NCBI GenBank assembly: GCA_014208095.1
Contig: JACHMT010000005.1
Span: 1,054,001-1,118,000, forward strand
Direction: 5' to 3'
Length of the DNA: 64,000 nucleotides
Source of the DNA: Actinospineispora eucalypti
GTDB lineage: Bacteria > Actinomycetota > Actinomycetes > Mycobacteriales > Pseudonocardiaceae
Shown here: positions 49,231-57,444 of the stretch, in pieces
How positions within the stretch are numbered: position 1 is the stretch's first letter
Layout: every line of letters starts with the position of its first letter
Program-made: the position numbers and the translations under genes
The notes under the pieces: model-generated
What the model saw: the letters and a program-made list of their open reading frames with translations, nothing else
Database searches by the model: none
Told to the model about the DNA's origin: nothing

Positions 49231-50113
49231 CACCGGCGAGCCTGCCACATCGGGTGCCGGCGAGCCGGAATCGGATGAGCCGCCCCGCGCCGGCCTGCGC
49301 GGCCGCGTCCACGTCGGCCGACACCACCACGGCGATCACCGGGTAGCCACCGGTGATCGGATGGTCGGCCAGGAACAGGGTCGGGCGCCCGTGGGTGGGT
49401 ACCTGCAGCGAGCCCAGCACCGTGCCCTCGCTCGGCAGCTCGCCGGCGTGGCGCCTGGTCAGCTCGGGGCCGCGCAGCCGGATGCCCACCCGGTTGCTGT
49501 CGGTGGTGACCTCGAACGGCTCGGTCAGCAGCCGGTCCACCGCCGCGTCGGTGAACCAGTCCTCCCGAGGTCCGAGCACGACCCGCAGCTCCAGGTCCCC
49601 GGCGCGCCGCGGCGCGACCGGTGCGAGTTCCGCCGCCGGCCAGGACCGGGTGTCCGAGCCGACCGGGAGCAGCGTGCCGGCCACCGGGACCGGTGGGCCG
49701 AGCCCGGACAGCAGGTCGGTGGACCGGGAGCCGAGCACCGGGTCGACCGCGATGCCGCCGCGCACCGCCAGGTAGCCGCGCACCCCCTCGGTCACCGCCC
49801 CCATCCGCAGCACCGCGCCGGCCGGCAGGTGCAGCGGGCAGTCGGTGCCCTCGGCGCGCCGGCCGACCCACAGCACCACCCGCGCCCCGGTGACCGCGAC
49901 CAGCAGCGGACGCAGCGCCCGCACGGCCAGCCCGCCGTAGGTGGTCTCCAGTGCGGCGGCGCCCTCGTCGTTGCCGACCAACCGGTTGGCCAGCCGCAGG
50001 GCCGCCCGGTCGGCGGCCCCCGACGGGCCCACGCCGACCCGGGCCAGCCCCGGCCGGCCGAGGTCCTGCACGGTGGTGCACGGCCCGGTGGCGAGCACCT
50101 CGAGGCCGTTCAC
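49223..50113 (-). CDS. pxpC: 5-oxoprolinase subunit C (PxpC/KipA, biotin-dependent carboxyltransferase-like)
   Basis: A 296-residue protein with the family start LEVLATGPCTTVQDLGRPG (in two parts), PSGAADRAALRLANRLVGN near 30-48 and DHPITGGYPVIAVV near 252. With PxpA and PxpB it forms the ATP-dependent bacterial 5-oxoprolinase. GTG 50113 overlaps the stop of pxpB by 4 bp. pxpA-like is divergent, 150 bp from pxpB. Confidence 0.88.
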   Translation of the reverse strand: MNGLEVLATGPCTTVQDLGRPGLARVGVGPSGAADRAALRLANRLVGNDEGAAALETTYGGLAVRALRPLLVAVTGARVVLWVGRRAEGTDCPLHLPAGAVLRMGAVTEGVRGYLAVRGGIAVDPVLGSRSTDLLSGLGPPVPVAGTLLPVGSDTRSWPAAELAPVAPRRAGDLELRVVLGPREDWFTDAAVDRLLTEPFEVTTDSNRVGIRLRGPELTRRHAGELPSEGTVLGSLQVPTHGRPTLFLADHPITGGYPVIAVVVSADVDAAAQAGAGRLIRFRLAGTRCGRLAGDA

Positions 50114-50724
50114 CCGCGCCGCTCCACGAACCGCACCCGGGTGCCCGGGGTGAGCAGCGCCGGCGGGTCGCGCTCCACGTCCCACAGCGTGAGCTCGGTG
50201 CGGCCGATCAGCTGCCAGCCGCCGGGGGAGGCGCGCGGATAGATGCCGCTGAACGACCCGGCCAGGCCGACCGCGCCGGCCGGCACCCTGGTCCGGGACT
50301 CGGGCCGGCGCGGCACCTCCAACCTCGGGTCGCCGTCCACCAGGTAGGCGAACCCGGGCGCGAACCCGCCGAACGCCACGGTCCACTCGACCCCGGTGTG
50401 CGCGTCGACCACCTCCCGCACGGACAGCCCGGTGTGCGTGGCGACGTCGGCGAGATCCGCGCCGTCGTAGCGCACCGGGATGCGCACCAGGCCGCCCGCG
50501 GCGGCCGCCGCGCCGTCCGGTTCGGTGGCGCGCAGCACCTCGGCCAGCCGCGCCGGGTCGGCGACGGCGGGGTCGAACCGCACCAGCAGCGTCCGGGCCG
50601 CCGGCACCAGGTCGACGGTGCCCGCCGGCGGGTTCCGGGCCAGCGCGGCATACACCCGCCGCACCGCGTCCAGGTCGGAGAACTCGGCCAGGTAGCCGGT
50701 GTCCCCGCAGCGCATCAGGCGCAT
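50110..50724 (-). CDS. pxpB: 5-oxoprolinase subunit B (PxpB/KipI)
   Basis: A 204-residue protein of PxpB type: GDTGYLAEFSDLDAVRRVYA at the start, VRYDGADLADVATHTGLS near 85-102 and the hallmark FGGFAPGFAYLVDGD near 118, then PSRTRVPAGAVGLAG-like near 143. It lacks a Shine-Dalgarno; ATG 50724 and ATG 50715 are both possible. The first gene of the pxpB-pxpC-lysR run. Confidence 0.87.
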   Translation of the reverse strand: MRLMRCGDTGYLAEFSDLDAVRRVYAALARNPPAGTVDLVPAARTLLVRFDPAVADPARLAEVLRATEPDGAAAAAGGLVRIPVRYDGADLADVATHTGLSVREVVDAHTGVEWTVAFGGFAPGFAYLVDGDPRLEVPRRPESRTRVPAGAVGLAGSFSGIYPRASPGGWQLIGRTELTLWDVERDPPALLTPGTRVRFVERRG

Positions 50725-50797
50725 GGCAGGAAGTATCCGTCCGGCCGGGCGGGTTGGCCCTGGCACTAGTCGCCAAAGCCGCACCGGCAACCACGAC

Positions 50798-50813
50798 GAC
50801 TTCTGCCGAAGTC
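50798..50813. promoter_or_regulatory. Inverted repeat between pxpB and the pxpA-like gene
   Basis: GACTTC-TGCC-GAAGTC is a perfect 6-4-6 inverted repeat in the middle of the 151-bp divergent promoter. A natural operator for coordinated control of both arms; the LysR protein of the same locus is one candidate binder, although the site lacks a T-N11-A core. Confidence 0.4.
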
Positions 50814-50875
50814 CCTTCACCCCGGCCGTGGCTATGGTCCGAGTGCTGACAGTCCTGGATACCGGGAGGGGACAC

Positions 50876-51652
50876 ATGGCCATCACGGTCGCGCTGACCA
50901 CCGACATCGGTGAGGGTTTCGGGCGGTGGGAGCTCGCCGACGACGCGGCGCTGCTGGACGTGGTATCCAGCGCGAACATCGCCTGCGGCTTTCACGGCGG
51001 TGACCCGGACATCATGCGCCGCACCTGCGACCTGGCCGCGCGCAACGGGGTCGCGGTGGGTGCCCAGTTCAGCTACCGGGACCTCGCCGGGTTCGGCCGC
51101 CGGTACATCGCGGTGTCCCGCGAGACGCTGACCAACGACCTGCTCTACCAGATCGGCGCGCTGGACGCGTTCGCCCGCGCGGCCGGCACCCGGGTGTCCT
51201 ACACCCGCGCTCACGGCGCCCTCTACAACGTGGCCGCGACCAACGAGGATCACGCCGCGGCGATCGTCGAGGCCACCCGGCTGTGGAATCCGGAGCTGCC
51301 GGTGCTCGCCCAGGCCGGCACGGCGACCTGGAAGCACGCCGAGCGCGCCGGCATCCCGGTCATCGCCGAGGCGTTCGTGGACCGGGCGTACACCAGCGAC
51401 GGCCTGCTGCTCTCCCGCGACCAGCCGGGAGCGCTGCTCGGCGACGCGGACGAGGCCGCCGCCCGCGCGGTCCGGATCGCCACCCAGGGCGAGCTGACCG
51501 CGGTGAACGGGGAAACCGTGCGGGTCACCGGGCGGGCGCTGCTGGTGCACTGCGACACCCCGGGCGCCCTGGAAATCGCCACCCGCACCCGGCAGGCGCT
51601 GCTGGACGCCGGCGTGCGCATCGTCCCGCTGCCCGAGCTGCTGAACTCCTGA
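50876..51652 (+). CDS. Divergent PxpA/LamB-YcsF family protein
   Basis: A 258-residue LamB/YcsF protein. SANIACGFHGGDPDIMRRT is conserved near 32-50 and AHGALYN near 107. Three family motifs are changed: LNCDLGE is LTTDIGE at the N-terminus, GAHPGYPDL is GAQFSYRDL near 67, and KPHGALYN is RAHGALYN. Losing the His and the NC pair suggests an altered metal or substrate site, so I withhold the name pxpA. ATG 50876 follows GGGAGGGG. The LLM oxidoreductase gene starts 11 bp after it. Confidence 0.8.
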   Translation: MAITVALTTDIGEGFGRWELADDAALLDVVSSANIACGFHGGDPDIMRRTCDLAARNGVAVGAQFSYRDLAGFGRRYIAVSRETLTNDLLYQIGALDAFARAAGTRVSYTRAHGALYNVAATNEDHAAAIVEATRLWNPELPVLAQAGTATWKHAERAGIPVIAEAFVDRAYTSDGLLLSRDQPGALLGDADEAAARAVRIATQGELTAVNGETVRVTGRALLVHCDTPGALEIATRTRQALLDAGVRIVPLPELLNS

Positions 51653-51663
51653 GGAGCCGCCCC

Positions 51664-52629
51664 ATGTCCGTCACCTACGGGCTCGCGCTGGAGAACTTCA
51701 CCTCGGCGGCGAGCAACCCCGACATCGACGCGCTGATCGGCTACGCCCGCCGGGCCGAGGAGCTGGGCTTCACCGGGCTGTGGGCCTGGGACCACCTGTT
51801 CCTGGGCTCCCGCCAGCCCTTCCCCTGCCTGGAGGCGCTGACCACCCTCACCACGCTGGCCGCGCACACCACGTCCATCGGGCTGGGCACCGGGGTTCTG
51901 GTGCTGCCCATCCGCGACCCGGCCCTGCTGGCCAAGACCGCCGCCAGCATCCAGGAGCTGTCCAAGGGCCGGCTCACCCTGGGCGTGGCCGCCGGCTGGT
52001 ACCAGCGGGAGTTCGCCGCCACCGGCGCCCCGTTCCGGGGCCGGGGGAAGCGCTTCGAGCGCAACCTGGAGATCTGCTACAAACTGTGGGCGGACGACGA
52101 GGTCACCGGCGAGTGGGAGGACCTGAGCTTCCGCCGGGTGCGCATGCTGCCGCACCCGAAGCCCCGGCCGAGGTTGCTCATCGGCGGCTACGTGGACCGG
52201 GTGCTGCGGCGGGTGGCGACGCTCGGCGACGGCTGGCTCACCTACTTCTACCGGGCCGAGGACTTCGCCCGCTCCTGGTACAAGATCCGGGACTACGCCG
52301 CCGAGGCCGGCCGCGACCCGAACGAGCTGCGGAACGTGGCCCAGCTGCCGATCTGCATCGACGAGTCCTTCGAGGCGGCCGACCGCAAGGTGGGGCCGTT
52401 CCTGGCCGAGTACTTCGACAACCCGGAGTGGAGCGACGCCACCCCGGAGAGCGCCGTCCGGGGCACCCCCGAGCAGTGCGCCGAGCAGCTGGCCGAGCAC
52501 ATCTCGGCCGGCGTGGAGCACATCGCGCTGGTGCCCTATCGCTACCGGCAGGAGCAGGTCGAACGGTTCGCCGCCGAGGTGCTGCCGTTGTTGCCCGATA
52601 CCGCGCGCCCGGCCGCGGGCGTCCGATGA
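51664..52629 (+). CDS. LLM-class flavin/F420-dependent oxidoreductase
   Basis: A 321-residue luciferase-like (TIM-barrel) oxidoreductase: GFTGLWAWDHLFLGS near 37, GTGVLVLPIRDPALLAKTAA near 76-95 and GRLTLGVAAGWYQREF near 103. Most actinobacterial members use F420, but FMN monooxygenases of ring-opening pathways belong to the same fold. ATG 51664 follows GAGGAG. It overlaps the CoA-transferase gene by ATGA, tying it to the pxpA-like/CoA-transferase operon. Confidence 0.86.
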   Translation: MSVTYGLALENFTSAASNPDIDALIGYARRAEELGFTGLWAWDHLFLGSRQPFPCLEALTTLTTLAAHTTSIGLGTGVLVLPIRDPALLAKTAASIQELSKGRLTLGVAAGWYQREFAATGAPFRGRGKRFERNLEICYKLWADDEVTGEWEDLSFRRVRMLPHPKPRPRLLIGGYVDRVLRRVATLGDGWLTYFYRAEDFARSWYKIRDYAAEAGRDPNELRNVAQLPICIDESFEAADRKVGPFLAEYFDNPEWSDATPESAVRGTPEQCAEQLAEHISAGVEHIALVPYRYRQEQVERFAAEVLPLLPDTARPAAGVR

Positions 52630-53564
52630 CGTCCGCGCGGGCCGAGCTGGAGGCGCACCGCCGCCCGGTGGCGGACAAGGTGACCAGCGCGACCGAGGCG
52701 GTGGCGCTGGTCCGGGACGGCGACCACGTCTCCATCGGCGGCACCAACTACTCCCGCACCCCGATGGCCCTGGTCTTCGAGCTGCTGCGGCAGCGGCGCA
52801 CCGGGCTCACCGTGTCCCGCCCGCTGTCCTGCTTCGAGGCCGAGCTGCTGCTGGCCACCGGCACCGCCGACACGCTGATGACCAGCTGGGTCGGTGTGGG
52901 CCACGGCTGGGGGCTGGCCCGGGTGGTGCGCCACCAGGTGGAGCACGGCCTGGCCCGGTTCGAGGAGTGGAGCCACCTGGCGCTGGGCATGCGCTACCGC
53001 GCCGCCGCCATGGGCCTGCCGTTCCTGCCCACCTACACCATGCTCGGCTCGGACCTGGCTCGCCGGGTCGACGCGCGCACGGTGACCTGCCCGTTCACCG
53101 GCGAGGAGCTGCTCGCCGTGCCGGCGCTGCACCCGGACGTGGCGTTCGTGCACGTGCAGCGGGCGGACCGGTTCGGCAACGCGCAGATCGACGGCTACCC
53201 GTTCATGGACGTGGACATGGTGCACGCGGCCCGCCGGGTGGTGCTGAGCGCGGAGGAGATCGTCGAGCCGGAGCAGCTGCGGGCCCGCCCGAGCGAGACC
53301 GTCATCCCGCACTTCGCGGTGGACGCCGTGGTACACCAGCCGTACGGCTGCTACCCGCACGAGTGCTACGGCGGGTACGAAGTGGATGCCGCGCATTTCA
53401 CCGAGTACATGAACCACGTTCGCGACCAAGGGGTGCCGGGTGCCCTGCGCTACGTGGACGCCAACATTCGCGCGCACGCCGACTTCACCGGTTTCCTGGC
53501 CACCATCGGCGGCGACCGGCTGGCCGAGCAGCGCCGCCGAGCACTGGAGCTGATGCCGCGGTGA
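52626..53564 (+). CDS. CoA-transferase family I, alpha subunit (GctA/IpdA-like)
   Basis: A 312-residue protein of the glutaconate/3-oxoacid CoA-transferase alpha type: VRDGDHVSIGGTNYSRTPMA near 30-48, FVHVQRADRFGNAQIDG near 177 and the later AARRVVLSAEEIV near 203. The active-site Glu of family I is on the beta subunit. The GTGA overlap with the beta-subunit gene fits an equimolar complex. Substrate unknown; glutaconate, 3-oxoadipate and steroid-ring acids are used by relatives. Confidence 0.83.
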   Translation: MTSARAELEAHRRPVADKVTSATEAVALVRDGDHVSIGGTNYSRTPMALVFELLRQRRTGLTVSRPLSCFEAELLLATGTADTLMTSWVGVGHGWGLARVVRHQVEHGLARFEEWSHLALGMRYRAAAMGLPFLPTYTMLGSDLARRVDARTVTCPFTGEELLAVPALHPDVAFVHVQRADRFGNAQIDGYPFMDVDMVHAARRVVLSAEEIVEPEQLRARPSETVIPHFAVDAVVHQPYGCYPHECYGGYEVDAAHFTEYMNHVRDQGVPGALRYVDANIRAHADFTGFLATIGGDRLAEQRRRALELMPR

Positions 53565-54328
53565 TCACCCCGAACGAGGTCATGACCATCACCGCCAGCC
53601 GGCTGCTCGCCGACCACCGGGTGGTGTTCGCCGGCATCGGGTTGCCGCTGGTCGCGTCGGCGCTGGCCAAGCGCCGGCAGGCGCCGAACCTGACGATCGT
53701 GCTGGAGGGCGGGATCGTCGGGCTGCGGCTGCGCCCCGGGCAGCTGCCGGACTCCACCAACGAGATGTGCGCCGCCGTGGACGCCGACATGATCACCGGC
53801 ATCTGCGACGTGTTCCTCGCCGCGCAGCGCGGCCACTTCGACTACGGCTTCCTGGGCTGCGCGCAGATCGACCGGTTCGGCAACATCAACACCAGCATCA
53901 TCGGCGACCCGGACGCGCCGACGGTCCGGCTGCCCGGCACCGGGGGAGCGAACGACATCATCTCGCTGTGCAACGAGACCTTCGTGGTCACGGCGCACGA
54001 GCCCCGGCGGTTCGTGGAGCGGGTGGACTTCGTGACCAGCCCCGGCTACCTGTCCGGTGGGGCGGCCCGGCGGCGGGCCGGCCTGGTGCACGGCGGCCCC
54101 AGCCGCGTGATCACCGACCTGGCGGTACTGGACTTCGAGCCGGAATCCCGCCGCATGCGGGTAATCGCCCTACAACCCGGCGTAGCCCTGGCCGACGTCC
54201 AAGCCGCAACGGGCTTCGACCTCCTGACCGCCGACCAGGTAACCCGCATCCCCGAACCAACCCCCGAAGAGCTCGACCTCCTCCGCCACCTCCTAGCCCA
54301 ACCCGTTTCAGTCGCTTCAGCACCCTGA
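53561..54328 (+). CDS. CoA-transferase family I, beta subunit (GctB/IpdB-like)
   Basis: A 255-residue partner of the preceding protein: FAGIGLPLVASALAKRR near 23-39, LEGGIVGL near 48 carrying the Glu that would form the glutamyl-CoA thioester, LGCAQIDRFGNINTS near 104 and GTGGANDI near 128. The last codons (coding QPVSVASAP) lie in the first unit of the 22-bp repeat array described separately, so the C-terminus has been shaped by that repeat. Confidence 0.84.
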   Translation: MITPNEVMTITASRLLADHRVVFAGIGLPLVASALAKRRQAPNLTIVLEGGIVGLRLRPGQLPDSTNEMCAAVDADMITGICDVFLAAQRGHFDYGFLGCAQIDRFGNINTSIIGDPDAPTVRLPGTGGANDIISLCNETFVVTAHEPRRFVERVDFVTSPGYLSGGAARRRAGLVHGGPSRVITDLAVLDFEPESRRMRVIALQPGVALADVQAATGFDLLTADQVTRIPEPTPEELDLLRHLLAQPVSVASAP

Positions 54329-54444
54329 TTCAGTCGCTTCAGCACGGTGATTCAGTCAACGTCGTTGACTGAATCGGCCCGCGGAACTGACTGAATCGGC
54401 CCGCGGAACCGACTGAATCGGCCCGCGGAACCGACCGAATCAGG
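54307..54444. repeat. 22-bp-period opposed tandem repeats between convergent genes
   Basis: From 54307 units of 22 bp begin TTCAGTCGCTTCAGCAC (54307, 54329, and a partial unit at 54351). From 54367 the phase continues as inverted units beginning GACTGAATCGGCCCGCGGAA (54367, 54389, 54411, partial at 54433). The two arrays meet at a perfect hairpin. The first unit overlaps the CoA-transferase C-terminus and the last reaches the stop of the facing lyase gene. Confidence 0.85.
54350..54374. terminator. Perfect central hairpin, probable bidirectional terminator
   Basis: ATTCAGTCAACG at 54350-54361 pairs perfectly over 12 bp with CGTTGACTGAAT at 54363-54374, leaving one unpaired base in the centre at 54362. 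It lies at the centre of the 22-bp arrays and between two convergent genes. A cruciform or bidirectional terminator role is inferred. Confidence 0.6.
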
Positions 54445-55561
54445 TGGGGAGGGGGTTGGCGGTGGTGCTTTCGGTGCTCAGAAGCAGCACCACGGCGTTG
54501 GGGGTCAGGGCGGTGGCGGCGCGGCGGGGCGGGTCCTGGGCGACCGCGCGGACGCCGGCCAGGGCGGCGGCGCCGCAGGGGCCGGCGTCCACGCCGAGTG
54601 CGGTCAGGTCGTGCACCGCGCTGGTGGCCTGCGCCTCGGTCACGGTGACCGCCGCGTCCATGCCGGCGGCCAGGTACGGCCAGGCGTTCGCCGAAGGGGT
54701 GCCGCAGTTGAGCCCGGCCATGATGGTCGGCTCGGTCGGCACCGAGATGGGCTCGCCGGCGTGCAGCGAGCTGATGACCGCCGGCGCGTTACGCGCCTCG
54801 ACGCCGAGCACAACGGGGCCGGTCGAGCCGCCGGACCGGTAGTGCCGCACGCAGGCCTGGGCCAGCGAGCCGACGCCCATCGGGACCGCCACCAGGTCGA
54901 CGCCGGCCACGCCGTGCGAAGCCAGCTGCGCGTCCGCCTCGGCGAACAGCGTGGCGTACCCGTCCACGATCCACGCCGGAACCCGCTCGTAGCCCGGCCA
55001 CGCGGTGTCCTGCACCAACAGCGCGTCCGAGCCGGCCTCGCGGGCCCACGAAGCCGCCGCGTCGACCACGTCGTCGTAGGGCAGGGGCAGCTCGACGACG
55101 GTCGCGCCCTCGCCCGCCACCGCATCCACCGCCGCGCGGGACAGCGTCGCCGGCAGGAAGATGCGCGCGCCCAGCCCGAGCAGCCGGGCCACGTGGGCGA
55201 CCGCGCGGCCGTGGTTTCCGTCGGTCGCGGCCACCAGGGTGGGCCCGCCGCGCGCGGCGAGCTCGGCGAAACCCAGCGCGGCGGCCCCCTGGCCGAGCCG
55301 CTCGGACAGCGCCCTGGAGATCGCGTAGGACGCCCCGAGGATCTTGAACGCGGGCAGGCCCAACCGGGCCGACTCGTCCTTCACGAACACCCGCGCCACC
55401 CCCAGCTCGCCGGCCAGCGCCGGCAGCTCGACCAGCTCGGTCCGCCGGTACCCGGGCAGGCCGAGGTGGAAGGCCAGCACGTCGCCGCCGACCGGATCGG
55501 TGCGCCAGGCGCGCGCGTCCGGATGCCGGTACCAGGAGGGAGCGGTGGTCTGGGTCTGCAT
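54440..55561 (-). CDS. PLP-dependent diaminopropionate ammonia-lyase-like enzyme
   Basis: A 373-residue fold-type II PLP enzyme. The Schiff-base Lys is in LGLPAFKILGASYA near 68, ATDGNHGRAVAH near 113 forms the phosphate/Asn loop, and VPMGVGSLAQA near 213 and GLNCGTPSANAWP near 285 are as in diaminopropionate ammonia-lyase. That enzyme gives pyruvate and ammonia from 2,3-diaminopropionate. It is shorter than the roughly 400-residue E. coli enzyme, so specificity is uncertain. ATG 55561. Confidence 0.8.
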   Translation of the reverse strand: MQTQTTAPSWYRHPDARAWRTDPVGGDVLAFHLGLPGYRRTELVELPALAGELGVARVFVKDESARLGLPAFKILGASYAISRALSERLGQGAAALGFAELAARGGPTLVAATDGNHGRAVAHVARLLGLGARIFLPATLSRAAVDAVAGEGATVVELPLPYDDVVDAAASWAREAGSDALLVQDTAWPGYERVPAWIVDGYATLFAEADAQLASHGVAGVDLVAVPMGVGSLAQACVRHYRSGGSTGPVVLGVEARNAPAVISSLHAGEPISVPTEPTIMAGLNCGTPSANAWPYLAAGMDAAVTVTEAQATSAVHDLTALGVDAGPCGAAALAGVRAVAQDPPRRAATALTPNAVVLLLSTESTTANPLPT

Positions 55562-55714
55562 GCCGCCAGCTTGCCCCGCCGGGGCGGACCGCGTTAAGCG
55601 AGGATTTCTGCCGGTAACCATCCAGTTCTACTTGCTGGTGCGGCGCCTCAAGGGGTGGCAGTATCCGCCGTGCCGGGCTACGTTCCTGGGCAATTCTTGA
55701 TAGGGAGCGCCGCC

Positions 55715-57331
55715 ATGACCGACGCGCTCGTCGTCCGTGACCTGCTCGCCATGACGATCCTGGAGCGAGCGGTGGTGCTCGCCGGGCGCAGCGGTCTGGA
55801 CCGGCCGGTGCGCCGGCTGAACGTGATGACCGTGCCGGACATCCTGCCGTGGACCAAGGCCGACGAGTTCATGCTCAGCACCGGCTACCCGCTGCCCCGG
55901 GACGCGGGCGAACTGGTCACCCTGGTGACCGAGTTCGCCGGGCGGGGCATCGCGGCGTTCGGGGTGAAGTTCGGCTCGTCCGGCCGGCGGCTGCCCGCCG
56001 AGGTGCTGCGCGCCGCCGACCGGCTGGGCCTGCCGATCGTGGAGATACCCGACGATGTGGCCTTCGACGACATCCTGAGCCGGGTGTTCTCCGACATCGT
56101 GAACCGCCAGGCGGCCACCATCGCGCGGGCCAAGGAGATCCACGACGCGTTCCTGCAGATCGTGCTGACCGGCGGCCAACTGCCGGAGATCGCGGCCCAG
56201 CTGTCCGACCTGCTGTCCGGGGCATCGGTGCTGGTGGTGGACTCGGACGGCCGGCGTCTGGCGGCCGCCCGGCCGGAACGGCACGAGCCCTGGCTGCGTG
56301 AGCTGGGCGTGCTCGAGCGGGACGGCGCCGCGCGGGTGGACCGGCTGGGGCCGGGGGTGCACACGCCGGGGCCGGGCCGGGTGGTGGTGATCGCCGAGCT
56401 GCGCGCCGGGAAGCTGCGCCTCGGGCACCTGCTGGTGGCGGCCGAACAGCTGGGGCCGGAGGCGACGGTCGCGGTGGACCAGGCCGCCGTCGTGGCCGCA
56501 CTGGACGTCACCCGCCAGCTGGCCGTCTCGGCGGCGGAGCGGCAGTTCGAGTCCAACGTGCTGCACGACCTGGTGACCGGCGGCGGCGGCGAGATCGAGG
56601 ACGCGCTGGCCCGGGGCGCGGCGTTCGGCTGGGACCTGCGCCGGCCGCTGGTGGTGGTCGTGGGACACGCCGAGCGCACCGGCGAACCCGACCTGGTCCG
56701 GCAGCCGGACATCGAGCTGTGGTCGGCGGAGATCCGCAACCAGGACCGGGGCGCGGCGGCCGCCGCGTTCGCCACCAACCTGGTCGGCATCGTCGGCTGC
56801 ACCGGCGCGGCCGGCGACCCGGCCGAGGTGCCGGGCCGGGTGTGGGCCGGGCTGCGCGCGACCACCCGGCACGCCTTCTCCCTCGGGGTCAGCCGCCCGT
56901 TCCACGAGCCGGCGCTGATCCCGGCCCGGTACGAGGAGGCCCGCAAGGCGCTGCGCATGGGCCGGCGCAGCCACGGCCCCGGCAAGGTCACCTACTTCGC
57001 CGAGCTGGGCCTGTTCCGCCTGCTCAGCCTGATCGACGACGTCGGCGAGCTGCGGGACTTCGTGCGCGACGCGCTCGGCGAGCTGACCGCGCTGGAGGCC
57101 AGGGAGCGCGCCGAGCTGGTGCGCACCCTGCAGGTGCTGCTGGACAACCACCTCAACGTGGCGAAGTCGGCCCGCGACCTGCACGTGCACTACAACACCA
57201 TGCGCTACCGGATCAGCAAGCTGGAGCGGCTGGTCGGGCCGTTCATGTCGGACAACCGGTTGTGCCTGCGCCTGGCCGTGGCCATGCAGGCGCTGGAGAT
57301 GTACGAGGTGTCGCCGAAGGGTGCGCCCTGA
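55715..57331 (+). CDS. PucR-family regulator of purine/nucleobase catabolism
   Basis: A 538-residue PucR protein: N-terminal PucR domain (about 5-130, with LNVMTVPDILPWTKADEFM near 41 and LPIVEIPDDVAFDDIL near 108), a central GGDEF-like region and the C-terminal HTH (about 470-530) with LDNHLNVAKSARDLHVHYNTMRYR in two parts. PucR regulates purine catabolism in Bacillus; actinobacterial homologues sit beside purine, pyrimidine or lactam pathways. ATG 55715 follows TAGGGAG. Encoded directly ahead of the molybdenum hydroxylase operon and probably its activator. Confidence 0.87.
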   Translation: MTDALVVRDLLAMTILERAVVLAGRSGLDRPVRRLNVMTVPDILPWTKADEFMLSTGYPLPRDAGELVTLVTEFAGRGIAAFGVKFGSSGRRLPAEVLRAADRLGLPIVEIPDDVAFDDILSRVFSDIVNRQAATIARAKEIHDAFLQIVLTGGQLPEIAAQLSDLLSGASVLVVDSDGRRLAAARPERHEPWLRELGVLERDGAARVDRLGPGVHTPGPGRVVVIAELRAGKLRLGHLLVAAEQLGPEATVAVDQAAVVAALDVTRQLAVSAAERQFESNVLHDLVTGGGGEIEDALARGAAFGWDLRRPLVVVVGHAERTGEPDLVRQPDIELWSAEIRNQDRGAAAAAFATNLVGIVGCTGAAGDPAEVPGRVWAGLRATTRHAFSLGVSRPFHEPALIPARYEEARKALRMGRRSHGPGKVTYFAELGLFRLLSLIDDVGELRDFVRDALGELTALEARERAELVRTLQVLLDNHLNVAKSARDLHVHYNTMRYRISKLERLVGPFMSDNRLCLRLAVAMQALEMYEVSPKGAP

Positions 57332-57405
57332 CCGGCTATGGCAACACCTACCTACCACTCGCCGGTGGACCTCGGCGATTCTCGCCAATGACCAATCGTA
57401 ATGAG

Positions 57406-57432
57406 GTCACTTAGTTTTCAGTGACGCGTCAC
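57406..57432. promoter_or_regulatory. Overlapping palindromes before the molybdenum hydroxylase operon
   Basis: GTCACT at 57406-57411 pairs with AGTGAC at 57420-57425, and GTGACGCGTCAC at 57421-57432 is a perfect 12-bp palindrome sharing the same bases. The region is A/T-rich for this window. I read it as the binding site of the adjacent PucR regulator. It also argues against the GTG at 57421 being the translation start. Confidence 0.5.
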
Positions 57433-57444
57433 GAGGAGGACTTC

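Noticed and set aside
54307..54444. CRISPR or integron attC array
   Set aside because: The 22-bp units are contiguous, inverted halfway and lie between housekeeping-type genes with no integrase or cas genes.
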